NCBI RefSeq assembly: GCF_004126535.1
Contig: NZ_PPCV01000003.1
Span: 62,001 to 126,000, forward strand
Reading direction: 5' to 3'
Length of the DNA: 64,000 bases
Origin: Propioniciclava flava
GTDB taxonomy: Bacteria; Actinomycetota; Actinomycetes; Propionibacteriales; Propionibacteriaceae
Within the stretch, counting starts at the first letter, position 1. Each line of letters begins with the position of its first letter. The notes beneath the pieces are model-generated. The model ran no database searches, was not told the DNA's origin, and was given only the letters and a program-made list of their open reading frames with translations. Made by a program: the position numbers and the translations under genes. Of this stretch, positions 24,343 through 33,170 are shown piece by piece.

Positions 24343-25230
24343 CTAGGTGAGCCGGGCGAGGAACCCCAAGACGGCGGCGTCCACGACACCGGGAGCGTCG
24401 CGCTGCACCCAGTGACGCCCACCCGGAACCACCACCAGTTCGGCGCCTGGGATCTCCGCGGCGGCCGCGCGCGCCGCCTCGACGGGGACGCCCTGGTCGG
24501 ATTCACCGTGGACGATGAGCGTCGGGACGCGGATCTCGTGAAGCCGCGGCAGATAGTTGCTGCGCAAACCGTCCGGCAGCATCTCGCTGCGCTGCCACTG
24601 CTCGAACGCCTCGAAGGCGTGCGGGCTGGCTCCCTCGCGGGCGATCTCGTCGCGCATCGCCGCATCCAGCCGGGCAGGATCACGGACCAGTGAGCCGCTG
24701 TCGACGCTCCAGCGCAGCAGCAGACGATTGCGCGCCACCCCACGCTCCAGGCGTCCCAGCCACCCGGAATGGATGGCCCACGCCGTCACACGGTTCCACA
24801 CCGAAGCGCCGCGTCCGGGGATGATCTGGTCGGTCATCCCGTAGCTGCCCAGAACCATGAGCGCACGCAGGCTCGCACCGGGGCTCAGCGCATACCCCAG
24901 CGCCATCCCGCCACCCATCGACAGCCCCCCCACCACAGGACGCTTCAACCCGGACGCCGCGATGACATCGCCGACGAAATCGACGAGGCGTTCTTGGGTG
25001 ACCGACCACGGCGGCAGCGGGGTGGCGCCGTAGCCGGGAGCGTCCGGGGTGAGGACCCCGTAGCCGGAGGCTGCCAGCACCGGGGCGAGCCCACCCCACG
25101 ACAGGGAGGCGTTGTCGAGGCCGCCGCCGTGCAGCAGCAGGACATCACCGCGCGGACGCCCCTGCGGCGGGTACCACCACGCCGACACGTGCCCCCAGGG
25201 CACCTCCAGATCACGACGTTCGGCGTCCAT
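24343..25230 (-). CDS. Alpha/beta hydrolase
   Basis: 295 residues. The oxyanion segment LLLHGGGLDNASLSWGG, nucleophile elbow GLSMGGGMALG (Ser near 117), acid in VHGESDQGVPVEAA and catalytic His in GGRHWVQRD near the C-terminus make a complete triad. No signal peptide, so cytoplasmic. Same strand and 61 bp upstream of the phosphotransferase-like gene, so possibly one unit. Substrate unknown; HG-G pattern fits an esterase or C-C hydrolase. Confidence 0.85.
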   Translation of the reverse strand: MDAERRDLEVPWGHVSAWWYPPQGRPRGDVLLLHGGGLDNASLSWGGLAPVLAASGYGVLTPDAPGYGATPLPPWSVTQERLVDFVGDVIAASGLKRPVVGGLSMGGGMALGYALSPGASLRALMVLGSYGMTDQIIPGRGASVWNRVTAWAIHSGWLGRLERGVARNRLLLRWSVDSGSLVRDPARLDAAMRDEIAREGASPHAFEAFEQWQRSEMLPDGLRSNYLPRLHEIRVPTLIVHGESDQGVPVEAARAAAAEIPGAELVVVPGGRHWVQRDAPGVVDAAVLGFLARLT

Positions 25231-25291
25231 GCCCGTGCCTTTCCCCCATGCTGGCGAGTCTTCCCTCCATCCTGCCAGGGGCGCGGAAGCG

Positions 25292-25706
25292 TTACGCCGG
25301 ATAGCCCCCGGCGCCAGCCTCGCGCAAGGCTTGGTGCAGCCGCGCTTGGACGGCGTCCACCCACGCTTGCCCAGGACGCCACCGCAGCTTGAGCGGCACG
25401 CGGACGACGAGCGGATCTGCGGGCGCGGCCCGCCGGGTCACGGTGACCAGCACGAACCCGAACAGCGAGGACTCACCGTTGGAGTCCGCATCAAAAAGGC
25501 TGATCGCGGCGATGAACTTCTCCCCCAGGCTCGAACCGATCAGTTCCACCCGAACGTCGGCCAATTCCTGCCAGGCGTACCCTGCGTTGCACGATGAGTT
25601 GCCGTTTGCCGTGCAGGTAGACCGACCCGTCCAGTTCGATCCCGTCGCGGCGGACGAGGACGCGTTCGTCGAAGCCCACCCCGATCGCGAATTCATCCGC
25701 GCGCAC
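25292..25706 (-). pseudogene. Hypothetical protein gene with a frameshift
   Basis: GTG at 25706 opens MRADEFAIGVGFDERVLVRR then IELDGSVYLHGKRQLIVQR. At about 25583 the sense moves to the next frame, continuing GYAWQELADVRVELIGSS and then LFGFVLVTVTRR to a stop at 25292. One extra base there explains it. Joined, the product would be about 137 residues and beta-rich. Family not recognised. Either a recent pseudogene or a sequence error. Confidence 0.5.
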
Positions 25707-25774
25707 GTCGCCCCCTTGCTGTTGACTGCCTCACGGCGCTTCGCCGTGTATCCAACCAGATCCTTGCGGTGACG

Positions 25775-27733
25775 TCAGCTACGCCAGGTGCGCCACAGAT
25801 GCGCATACTCACCATCGGCGGCGAGGAGATCGTCGTGGGATCCCAGTTCGGCGATGCGCCCGTCGATCACGACGGCGATCCGGTCGGCGTCGTGGGCGGT
25901 GTGCAGCCGGTGCGCGATCGCGACGACGGTCCGGTCGGTGAGCAGCGCCGTCATCGAGCCCTCCAGGTGGCGGGCCGTGTCCGGATCGATGAGGGACGTC
26001 GCCTCGTCCAGCACCAGCGTGTGCGGGTCGGCGATCACCAGCCGAGCCAACGCCACCTGCTGGGCTTGGGCGGGGGTGAGTTCGGTGCGGCCACGTCCCA
26101 GCGGGGTATCCAGGCCCAGCGGCAGCCGGTCGACCCAGTCGCCCGCGTCGACGGCGACCAGGGCATCGCGGACCTGCGCGTCGGTGGCGTCACCTTCGCG
26201 GGCCAGCACGACGTTGTCGCGCAGCGATCCCATGAACACGTGATGCTCCTGGGTGACCAGGCACACCTGGGTGCGCAGCACCGGCAGCGGCAGATCCATC
26301 ACGTCGACGTCGCCGACGGTCACCTCACCGGTCCTCGGCCGGTTGATGCCCGCCACCAGGCGTCCCAGCGTCGACTTGCCCGAGCCGGACGGCCCGACGA
26401 TCGCGAGCCGTTCACCGGGGCGCAGGTGCAGGTCGATGCCGTGCAGGACGTCGTGGCCGGACCGGTAGGCGAAGCGCAGATCGCGCCCCACCACGTCCGC
26501 GCCCACCGGGACGAGGTCACGCGGCGTCCGGTCATCGGGCAGTTCCGCGACGCCGAGCAGGCGCGTGGTTGCGGCCACCCCGACTTGGAGATGGTCGAGC
26601 ACCTGAATGAGCCGGTCCAGCGGGGTGACGAGTTGCTGGAGGTAGATCGCCGCGGTGGTCACCTGGCCGATGGTGACCAGACCCGCGTCGTAGCCCCAGG
26701 TGCCCAGCAGGACGACGAGCACCAGCGGCAACTGGAAGGCCAAGTCGAGCCACATGAACAGCAGGTTCCGCAGCGACATGGTGTAACGCTCGGCTTGCGC
26801 GGATTCGGCAGTGTCGTCGTCTAGGCGCGCTTGGCGGATGTCGTGCAATCCCAGCGCCTCGACGGTGCGCGTCCCCTCCACCGTCTCGGTGATGGTGGAG
26901 TTGATCTTGCTGTAGGTGGCCGATTCGGCGATGTAGCCGGGGGCCGCGTTGCGCAGGTAGTGGCGCACCGCGAAGAACAGCATCACCCCGGACACGATCA
27001 GCGGCAGCGTCAGCAACGGCGAGTTGAGCAGCAAAGCCACGACCGTCAGCGCCACCATCGACAAGGAGGTGACCAGGGCCGGGAGCGACCAGCGCACCGC
27101 CGTGCTCATCTTGGACACGTCGGAGGTGATCCGGGTGACCAGGTCGCCGCTGGACGCCGCTTCCACATGCCCCAACGGCAGGCGCAGCACGGTGCCGACG
27201 ACGTACTCGCGCGCCGAGGCGAGCAGGTCGTAGCCGACCACGGCGGACGCCCGCTTCGCGAGAGCGGCGAGGACCGCCTGCACGAGAACGACGCCGATGA
27301 CGATCATCAGGACCTGATCGGTCTGGGTGAGCGACGCGCCTTGCGCGGCATCGTCGACGAGGTTGCCCAGCAGGCGCGGGACGACGAGTGCAGCGATCGC
27401 GGCGCCCACGTTCAGGCCGATCATCGCCACCGCGCCGGCCTTCCGCGTCGAGGCGAGTTCTCGCACGAACGCGAACGCACGCCGGGCGGGTGCCACCGGC
27501 AGGCCCCGTTCGGGGTTGCGGGACGCGTCGAACGCGCTGCGGGCACGCGTCCGGCGCAAGGCATGCCGGGCTTTCCAGCGGGCGAGTCGCTCGCGGGGCG
27601 GCAGGGTTGTGTCGACGTGCAGGTCGGCCGGGATGCGTGGTTCGGGGGCCGTCACGCGCCACGTAGACGCCGATCCGGGCAGCCGTTCCTCTGGCGCCGG
27701 GTTGGCGACGGCTGAGGTGTGCGTGCTAGTCAT
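25775..27733 (-). CDS. ABC exporter half-transporter with the catalytic Walker motifs
   Basis: 652 residues: about 95 N-terminal cytoplasmic residues, six membrane segments (about 100-390), then the ATPase domain. Walker A GPSGSGKST near 446 and Walker B TLVLDEATS near 571 are intact, including the catalytic Glu. The ABC signature is degraded to LTPAQ (near 549) instead of LSGGQ. It overlaps its upstream partner by 8 bases. Only the partner has a good signature motif, so the two must work as a heterodimer with one competent ATP site. Exported substrate unknown. Confidence 0.88.
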   Translation of the reverse strand: MTSTHTSAVANPAPEERLPGSASTWRVTAPEPRIPADLHVDTTLPPRERLARWKARHALRRTRARSAFDASRNPERGLPVAPARRAFAFVRELASTRKAGAVAMIGLNVGAAIAALVVPRLLGNLVDDAAQGASLTQTDQVLMIVIGVVLVQAVLAALAKRASAVVGYDLLASAREYVVGTVLRLPLGHVEAASSGDLVTRITSDVSKMSTAVRWSLPALVTSLSMVALTVVALLLNSPLLTLPLIVSGVMLFFAVRHYLRNAAPGYIAESATYSKINSTITETVEGTRTVEALGLHDIRQARLDDDTAESAQAERYTMSLRNLLFMWLDLAFQLPLVLVVLLGTWGYDAGLVTIGQVTTAAIYLQQLVTPLDRLIQVLDHLQVGVAATTRLLGVAELPDDRTPRDLVPVGADVVGRDLRFAYRSGHDVLHGIDLHLRPGERLAIVGPSGSGKSTLGRLVAGINRPRTGEVTVGDVDVMDLPLPVLRTQVCLVTQEHHVFMGSLRDNVVLAREGDATDAQVRDALVAVDAGDWVDRLPLGLDTPLGRGRTELTPAQAQQVALARLVIADPHTLVLDEATSLIDPDTARHLEGSMTALLTDRTVVAIAHRLHTAHDADRIAVVIDGRIAELGSHDDLLAADGEYAHLWRTWRS

Positions 27734-29570
27734 CGCCCTCTTCCATTCCTCGGGCCACGACCCGTCGGTAGTCGGGGCGGGTCAGCAAGTCGGTGTGGGT
27801 GCCGCGGGCCACCAGGACGCCGTCCTGAAGGAAGGCCACCTCGTCGGCTTGGTGCAGGATCAGCGGTGACGCGGTGGTGACCACGGTGGTGCGGCCTTCT
27901 CGGTAGGCGGCCAGGCGGGGCGCGATGCGCGCCTCGGTGTGCGCGTCCACGGCCGAGGTGGGCTCGACGAGGCACAGCACGTCGGCGTCGGCGAGCAGCG
28001 CGCGGGCGAGGATGAGCCGCTGGCGTTGCCCGCCGGACAGCCCGCGTCCCTTCTCGTCGATGGTGCCCTGCCAGCCGCCGGGCAGGGCGTCGAACACGTC
28101 TTCGGCGGACGCGGCGATCAGCGCCTCCTCGGCGCGGTCGCGGGTGGCGCGCCCCCACGGGTCGATGGCCTCTTGTAGGGTGCCCGCGAACAGCATGGAC
28201 GCGGTATCGCTGACGACCACCCGCTTCCGCAGGGAGGCCAGGTCGACGTCGCGCAGGTCGACGCCGTCCGCAGTCACGCCCCAGCGCTGCTGGGCGGCCT
28301 CCTCGTCGCGGGCCGCTTGTACGGCGCGGCGGGCTGCCCGCTCCGAGCGGGCCTGCCGCAGCGCCTTGCCCCGCAAGCCTTCTTCGTCGTCGTCCTCCTC
28401 GTGACGACCGGCCAGGGAGGGAAGGTAACGGCCCAGCCGGTCCACGAGCGCCGCGGAGGCGTCCGGGTCGGCGCTGGCGACGGCCAGGAACCGGCCGGGG
28501 ATCACCTCGACCCCGGACGCCTCATCGACGAGCCGCGGCGAGGGGCCCACGGGCGCGCCGCCGGAACGCCACGGCGACTGAGCGCCCAACAGCGCCGAGG
28601 TTTTCGCGGCGGCGACCAGCCCGGCGATCCACTTTTGGGAGAAGTCGAAGAACGTTTGCAGCGGGGACAGCATGTAGAGGGCGTAGCCCACGAACGAGAT
28701 GAGTTGGCCGACGGTCAAGCGTCCGGCGCTGAGCTCATGCGTGCCCAAGTAGACCAAGGCGACGAGCAGCACCCCCGAAACGAGCACCGAGATCGCCTCG
28801 ACGACGCCCTGCCACGTCCCGACGCGGACGCCGAGAAACCGCACCTTCTGCGACTGCGTGGCGTAGTTGGCGCCAAAAGTCGCCTCCCCGCCAATACCGC
28901 GCAGGATGCGCAGCCCGGCGACGATGTCGGTGGCCAGGGATGTCAGTTCGGAGTTCTGCGTCCGCTCGTCGCGTTGGGCGGCGCTCAGGGGGCGCAGCAC
29001 CGGGGTGGACGCGGCCAGCAGCAGCGGGCTGACAACGATGACGACCAGGGCCAGCATCGGCGACGTCGTGAACATCAGCACGCACACCAAAGCAAAGGAG
29101 ATCAGCGCGCCGATGAAGCGCGACGCAACCTCGAGCGTGGCCCCGAACGTGTCGGAGTCGGAACTGGCGACGCTGAGAACCTCGCCGGTGGGCACGCGGC
29201 GTCCCAGGACATGCCCGAGGCGTCCACTCGTGTGCCCCACCCGCCTTTGGGTCTCATAGATCGCGATCACCCAGGAGCGCACCACATAGGTGTGCTGCAG
29301 GATCCCGCCCGCCGCGCCGACCACGACAGCGAGCAGCAGCAACCCGGACCATCCGGCTGTGGCAAGCGGATCGCGGGCGATCATGCCCGCGTCGATGGCA
29401 CGACCCAGCAACAGCGGGCTGAGCACGCTGGGGAGTTGCCACACCACGACCAGGACCGTCATGAGCGTGACCAGGCCCGCCTGACCGCGCACCAGCCAGG
29501 TCAGGAAGGAGAGAGGGCTCCGCCACGTCGGCGTATCGCCGGGCAGAACCTCGGGAGGGAAATCACGCAT
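27726..29570 (-). CDS. ABC exporter half-transporter with degenerate ATP-binding motifs
   Basis: 614 residues, six membrane segments (about 25-310) and an ATPase domain. At the Walker A position the sequence reads GRFLAVASADPDASAALVDR, lacking GxxGxGKS, followed by a charged insert (about 385-430: HEEDDDEEGLRGKALRQ). The signature GRGLSGGQRQRL near 508 is perfect. Walker B reads DVLCLVEPTSAVD: the usual Asp before the catalytic Glu is Val. This subunit cannot bind ATP normally but supplies LSGGQ to the partner's site. First gene of the pair. Confidence 0.88.
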   Translation of the reverse strand: MRDFPPEVLPGDTPTWRSPLSFLTWLVRGQAGLVTLMTVLVVVWQLPSVLSPLLLGRAIDAGMIARDPLATAGWSGLLLLAVVVGAAGGILQHTYVVRSWVIAIYETQRRVGHTSGRLGHVLGRRVPTGEVLSVASSDSDTFGATLEVASRFIGALISFALVCVLMFTTSPMLALVVIVVSPLLLAASTPVLRPLSAAQRDERTQNSELTSLATDIVAGLRILRGIGGEATFGANYATQSQKVRFLGVRVGTWQGVVEAISVLVSGVLLVALVYLGTHELSAGRLTVGQLISFVGYALYMLSPLQTFFDFSQKWIAGLVAAAKTSALLGAQSPWRSGGAPVGPSPRLVDEASGVEVIPGRFLAVASADPDASAALVDRLGRYLPSLAGRHEEDDDEEGLRGKALRQARSERAARRAVQAARDEEAAQQRWGVTADGVDLRDVDLASLRKRVVVSDTASMLFAGTLQEAIDPWGRATRDRAEEALIAASAEDVFDALPGGWQGTIDEKGRGLSGGQRQRLILARALLADADVLCLVEPTSAVDAHTEARIAPRLAAYREGRTTVVTTASPLILHQADEVAFLQDGVLVARGTHTDLLTRPDYRRVVARGMEEGDD

Positions 29571-29636
29571 AGCCGCCCAACGCTAGACGTGTAGCCGCAG
29601 CGGGTCAATCCCCCGCGCCCGGGTCGGCTTCGTGCC

Positions 29637-29837
29637 TTAAGCGTGGTCCTGAGCCTGGAAGAACCGATACAGCCCCCCGAGCGACCGGCTCTGACAGCCG
29701 CCCCCCACAGCGGCGAGCGGCCACGTGGCATACGTCAGCCACCCCGTTGCCTGCGTGAGGCACCACAAAGCCAACCCCATGCTGAGGCACCCAACGAGAA
29801 ACAACACGATCCAACGGGACAAAGAGTCCTTTTCCAT
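29637..29837 (-). CDS. Small membrane protein
   Basis: 66 residues from ATG 29837, with GAGGAG six bases upstream on the minus strand (a GTG two codons earlier is less well placed). Two hydrophobic segments: WIVLFLVGCLSMGLALWCL and WLTYATWPLAAVGG, then a Cys and polar tail. Lies 66 bp upstream of the ABC exporter genes on the same strand and could be a small accessory subunit. Function unknown. Confidence 0.55.
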   Translation of the reverse strand: MEKDSLSRWIVLFLVGCLSMGLALWCLTQATGWLTYATWPLAAVGGGCQSRSLGGLYRFFQAQDHA

Positions 29838-30044
29838 GTTCACTCCTCGTCGAGATTTCCGTCAGTGAAGCCTTCACCACTCATGCCCAGCAGAGCGACG
29901 CGCGCCTCACCAGGAGCCTCAGCCTGCCGGAAGATGACCATGCGTCATGAATCTCTTCCTCCTTCAGTGTGGAACAGATTCCCTCTCTTGTATATCCATA
30001 AAATGAGGCATGGGGCACCCCGGAGGTGAATTCTTTTGCGGCGC

Positions 30045-30908
30045 CTAAGACGCCGCCAGCGCACGCTCCAGGTGCTCCACCACGACGCTGAGGTCATCGG
30101 CCTCGACGCGGACGCCCGCACCACGCCCCTCGGGGCTCAGGTCCGCCACGCGCAGGGGCGGCATCAGGAACGACACCCCGGTCGCGCCGAGCATGCCCAG
30201 GTCGTTTTGGCCATCGCCCGCCGCCCACACGTCCGCCCAGGCGACACCCAGATCGGCCACGATCGCCTCGGCACCCTTGAACCGCAGCGCGCTGGTGGGC
30301 ACCAGATCGAGGATGCGCGGGTGAGCCCGGGCGACTTCCACGCCGGAAATGGGCAGCTCATAGGCCAGGGCACGCTGCGCGTCGTCGTGCGGGACGACCG
30401 CCATTTTCACCACGTCGGTGACCTCGTCCAGGCCGCCCACGCGGTAGCGCGACCCGGTGACCGAGGCGTCCCACACGACCGTTTCGGACTCCTGCGACAC
30501 GATCCATTCGGTGCGGGTGAACATCCACGTCTCCAGGCCGCGAGACTGCGTCCAGTCCAGCGTCGCGGCGACCGTGTCGGCGTCCAACCCATGGCTGGCA
30601 AGCGGACGCCAACCCTGCGGCCCGCGGGCCTCGATCAGAGTCCCGCCGTTGCCCGCCAGGTGTCCGATCTCGGGCAGGTCCTCCACGAGCACCTTCAAGG
30701 AGGCGAGGGTCCGCCCCGAGCAGAAGGCGATCGGGACACCAGCCGCGGTCAGCAGGTCGAGCACCGTCCGAGCGCCGGGCAGCCACTCGGTTTCGTGCAG
30801 CAGCGTGCCGTCCAGGTCGAACAGCGCCAGCGCCGGACGCGGAAGGCGAGCCGGGTCGCCCTGTGTGCCGCCGACGGGGTGCGAGGAGGCGTCCGACCCT
30901 GCGCTCAA
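30045..30908 (-). CDS. HAD-IIB phosphatase (Cof/mannosyl-3-phosphoglycerate phosphatase-like)
   Basis: 287 residues. HAD motif I FDLDGTLL with Asp31 and Asp33; motif II in IAFCSGRTLASL; motif IV GDGQNDLGML near 232-241. The C2B cap lies between. Such enzymes dephosphorylate sugar phosphates or phosphoglycerate glycosides. Overlaps the upstream HerA-like gene by 4 bases, an unusual partner. Substrate not predictable. Confidence 0.85.
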   Translation of the reverse strand: MSAGSDASSHPVGGTQGDPARLPRPALALFDLDGTLLHETEWLPGARTVLDLLTAAGVPIAFCSGRTLASLKVLVEDLPEIGHLAGNGGTLIEARGPQGWRPLASHGLDADTVAATLDWTQSRGLETWMFTRTEWIVSQESETVVWDASVTGSRYRVGGLDEVTDVVKMAVVPHDDAQRALAYELPISGVEVARAHPRILDLVPTSALRFKGAEAIVADLGVAWADVWAAGDGQNDLGMLGATGVSFLMPPLRVADLSPEGRGAGVRVEADDLSVVVEHLERALAAS

Positions 30909-32533
30909 CGCCGCCGACCCGTGCCGAAGATGGAGCGGGTGATCTCCCGGGCGGCCGAACGGGCCATCTGGCGCACCATCGTGTTCTCGGTGATCTGCTC
31001 GATGAACGACTTCTCCCGAGGCGCCCGGCCCTGGGGACGTTGGGCGCGCTCAGCTTCGCGCTGCGCCCGGTCGGCCTCGCGTTGCGCGGCGGCCTCAGCC
31101 TTGGCCTGGGCGGCGGCTACCTTCGCCTGTTCCGCGTCGGCCTTCGCCTGATCCTTCGCGGCCTGCTCGGCCGCCGCCGCTTCCGCCCCGGCTTGCAGCT
31201 TGGCGTTGAGAATCTCGTAGGCGGACTCGCGATCCACCGGGGTGCCGTACTTGGCCTGCATCGAACTGGTGGCCACTCCCCCGGCCATCGCCCCGGGATC
31301 GAGCGGATCCATGGACGACTCGGGTGCGCGCATCCGCGTCCAGGCCACGGGTGTGGGTGCACCCTTCGGGTTCAAGACGGTGACGATCGCCTCGCCGATG
31401 CCGAGTTGCTGGAGCCGTTCCGCCAGGTCGTAGTCGACCTTCGGGTAGGTCGCCACCGTCGCCTTGAGCGCCTTCGCGTCGTTGGGGGTGTGCGCCCGGA
31501 GTTGGTGCTGGACGCGCGACCCGAGTTGGGCGAGCACGTCCTCGGGGAGATCCTTGGGCGTCTGCGTCACAAAGAACACCCCAACCCCCTTGGAACGGAT
31601 GAGCCGCACCGTTTGCTCGATCGCGTCGTTGAACGCCTTCGAGGCGCCATCGAAGAGGAGGTGGGCTTCGTCGAAGAAGAACACCAGCTTGGGCTTGTCG
31701 AGGTCGCCCGCCTCGGGGAGGTGGGCGTACAGGTCGGCCAGCAGCCACATGAGGAACGTCGAGAACAAGGCGGGACGATCCGCCAGGTTGGGCAATTCCA
31801 GCAGCGAGATGACGCCCCTGCCGTCCCCAGTCACCTTCAGCAGGTCGGAGGTGTCGAACTCTGGCTCGCCGAAGAACTGGTCCCCGCCCTGAGCGGCCAG
31901 AGCCGAGAGTTGCCGCTGGATGACGCCCACGGTCGCCTTCGCCAGACCGCCGATGTTGGCCAGTTCCGGCTTGCCGTCCTCGGAGACGAGGAACTTCAGC
32001 AGTTCGTTGAGGTCTTTGAGGTCGAGCAGCAGCAGGTTGTGCTGGTCGGCGTAGGAGAACACCAGCGACAAGGACGACTCCTGCGTCGCATTCAAGCCGA
32101 GCACCTTGCTCAGGAGGAGGGGGCCGAACGAGCTGATCGTGGCGCGCAGCGGAACCCCCATGCCTTGGCCGCCGAGCGCGTAGAACTCGACCGGGTTGCC
32201 TGAGGGAACGTAGTCCTGACCGATCGCCTTGGTGCGAGCCACCAGCTTTTCGCTGGACTGCCCCGGGATCGCGAGCCCCGACAGGTCACCCTTGATGTCG
32301 GCGGCGAACACCGGGACGCCTGCCTTGCTGATCTGTTCGGTCATGAGCTGCAACGTCTTGGTCTTGCCGGTGCCGGTGGCGCCCGCCACGAGGCCGTGCC
32401 GGTTGAGCATCGACAAGCTGATCCGGATCTTCACCTCGGGGACGGGCTGACCGTCCTCCACGAGGGCACCGAGTTCGATGGAGTCTGCGTCGAACGTGTA
32501 GCCGTCCTTGATGACCTGCGTCGCGTCACTCAT
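30905..32533 (-). CDS. HerA-like/DUF853 ATPase
   Basis: 542 residues from ATG 32533 (MSDATQVIKDGYTFDADS); the longer frame upstream lacks family features and would overlap the divergent gene. Walker A GATGTGKT at 51-58, Walker B FFFDEAHLLFDG near 286, and FVTQTPKDLP are those of bacterial HerA/DUF853 (YjgR-type) ATPases. The C-terminal 100 residues are Ala/Glu/Lys/Arg-rich and should form a long coiled coil, ending ITRSIFGTGRRR. Role possibly in DNA end processing or phage defence, but bacterial YjgR-type proteins are of uncertain function. Coupled to a HAD phosphatase. Confidence 0.85.
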   Translation of the reverse strand: MSDATQVIKDGYTFDADSIELGALVEDGQPVPEVKIRISLSMLNRHGLVAGATGTGKTKTLQLMTEQISKAGVPVFAADIKGDLSGLAIPGQSSEKLVARTKAIGQDYVPSGNPVEFYALGGQGMGVPLRATISSFGPLLLSKVLGLNATQESSLSLVFSYADQHNLLLLDLKDLNELLKFLVSEDGKPELANIGGLAKATVGVIQRQLSALAAQGGDQFFGEPEFDTSDLLKVTGDGRGVISLLELPNLADRPALFSTFLMWLLADLYAHLPEAGDLDKPKLVFFFDEAHLLFDGASKAFNDAIEQTVRLIRSKGVGVFFVTQTPKDLPEDVLAQLGSRVQHQLRAHTPNDAKALKATVATYPKVDYDLAERLQQLGIGEAIVTVLNPKGAPTPVAWTRMRAPESSMDPLDPGAMAGGVATSSMQAKYGTPVDRESAYEILNAKLQAGAEAAAAEQAAKDQAKADAEQAKVAAAQAKAEAAAQREADRAQREAERAQRPQGRAPREKSFIEQITENTMVRQMARSAAREITRSIFGTGRRR

Positions 32534-32615
32534 GAGCGACAGGTTAGCGGCACGGTGCGCGACTGAATCGACGCAACGAAGTAGGCTGGCCGCGCAACGC
32601 TGGGAAAGGCAAGGC

Positions 32616-33140
32616 ATGGACACGAATCAGGTCGTGCGGACGTTCAAGACGCCCGTCACGCTGGTGCTGCTACTCGCCTTGGTGCTGATCGCCGCCAACT
32701 GGGGTTGGGCTGCGGTGCGCGAGCCGGTCCCGCCGCGTCCCCCGGAGCCGTGCGTCGTTCAGCAGATCGGGCCCACATTGACGCCTGAACACGTGTACGT
32801 GCAGGTCTTCAACGGGTCCGCGACCAACGGTCTGGCCAAGCGTCTGGGCTCCATTTTGTCGGCCGACGGCTTCAAGGTGGTGCGCCGCGTCAATGCCGAC
32901 CGCAACGACTACCCGCGCTCCCTTGTCGTGGGGCACTCCGAGGACAGCCCCGAGGTGGTGCTGGTCCGTAAGTCGCTGACCAACGTTGATTTCAAGGCCG
33001 ACGGTCGGATCGACCGCACGGTGGACGTCATCATCGGTAACGAACAACCCTCCGCAGTAGAGCAGCCCAATCTGTCGGTGCCGTTGCCCGACGGCACGGC
33101 GTGCATCCCGCAGATTAAGACCGTTGACATCGGCGAGTAA
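32616..33140 (+). CDS. LytR C-terminal-domain membrane protein
   Basis: 174 residues from ATG 32616 (GGGAAAGGCAAGG upstream). One membrane anchor at about 13-30 (VTLVLLLALVLIAANWGWAA), then an extracytoplasmic LytR_C domain: VYVQVFNGSATNGLAKRLG and PEVVLVRKSLTNVDFKADGR. LytR_C domains occur alone or attached to LytR-CpsA-Psr cell-wall ligases in actinobacteria. Divergent from the HerA-like gene. Confidence 0.8.
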   Translation: MDTNQVVRTFKTPVTLVLLLALVLIAANWGWAAVREPVPPRPPEPCVVQQIGPTLTPEHVYVQVFNGSATNGLAKRLGSILSADGFKVVRRVNADRNDYPRSLVVGHSEDSPEVVLVRKSLTNVDFKADGRIDRTVDVIIGNEQPSAVEQPNLSVPLPDGTACIPQIKTVDIGE

Positions 33141-33170
33141 CGCGCCGCTGTCGCGTCGGCCCAGAGCCTG

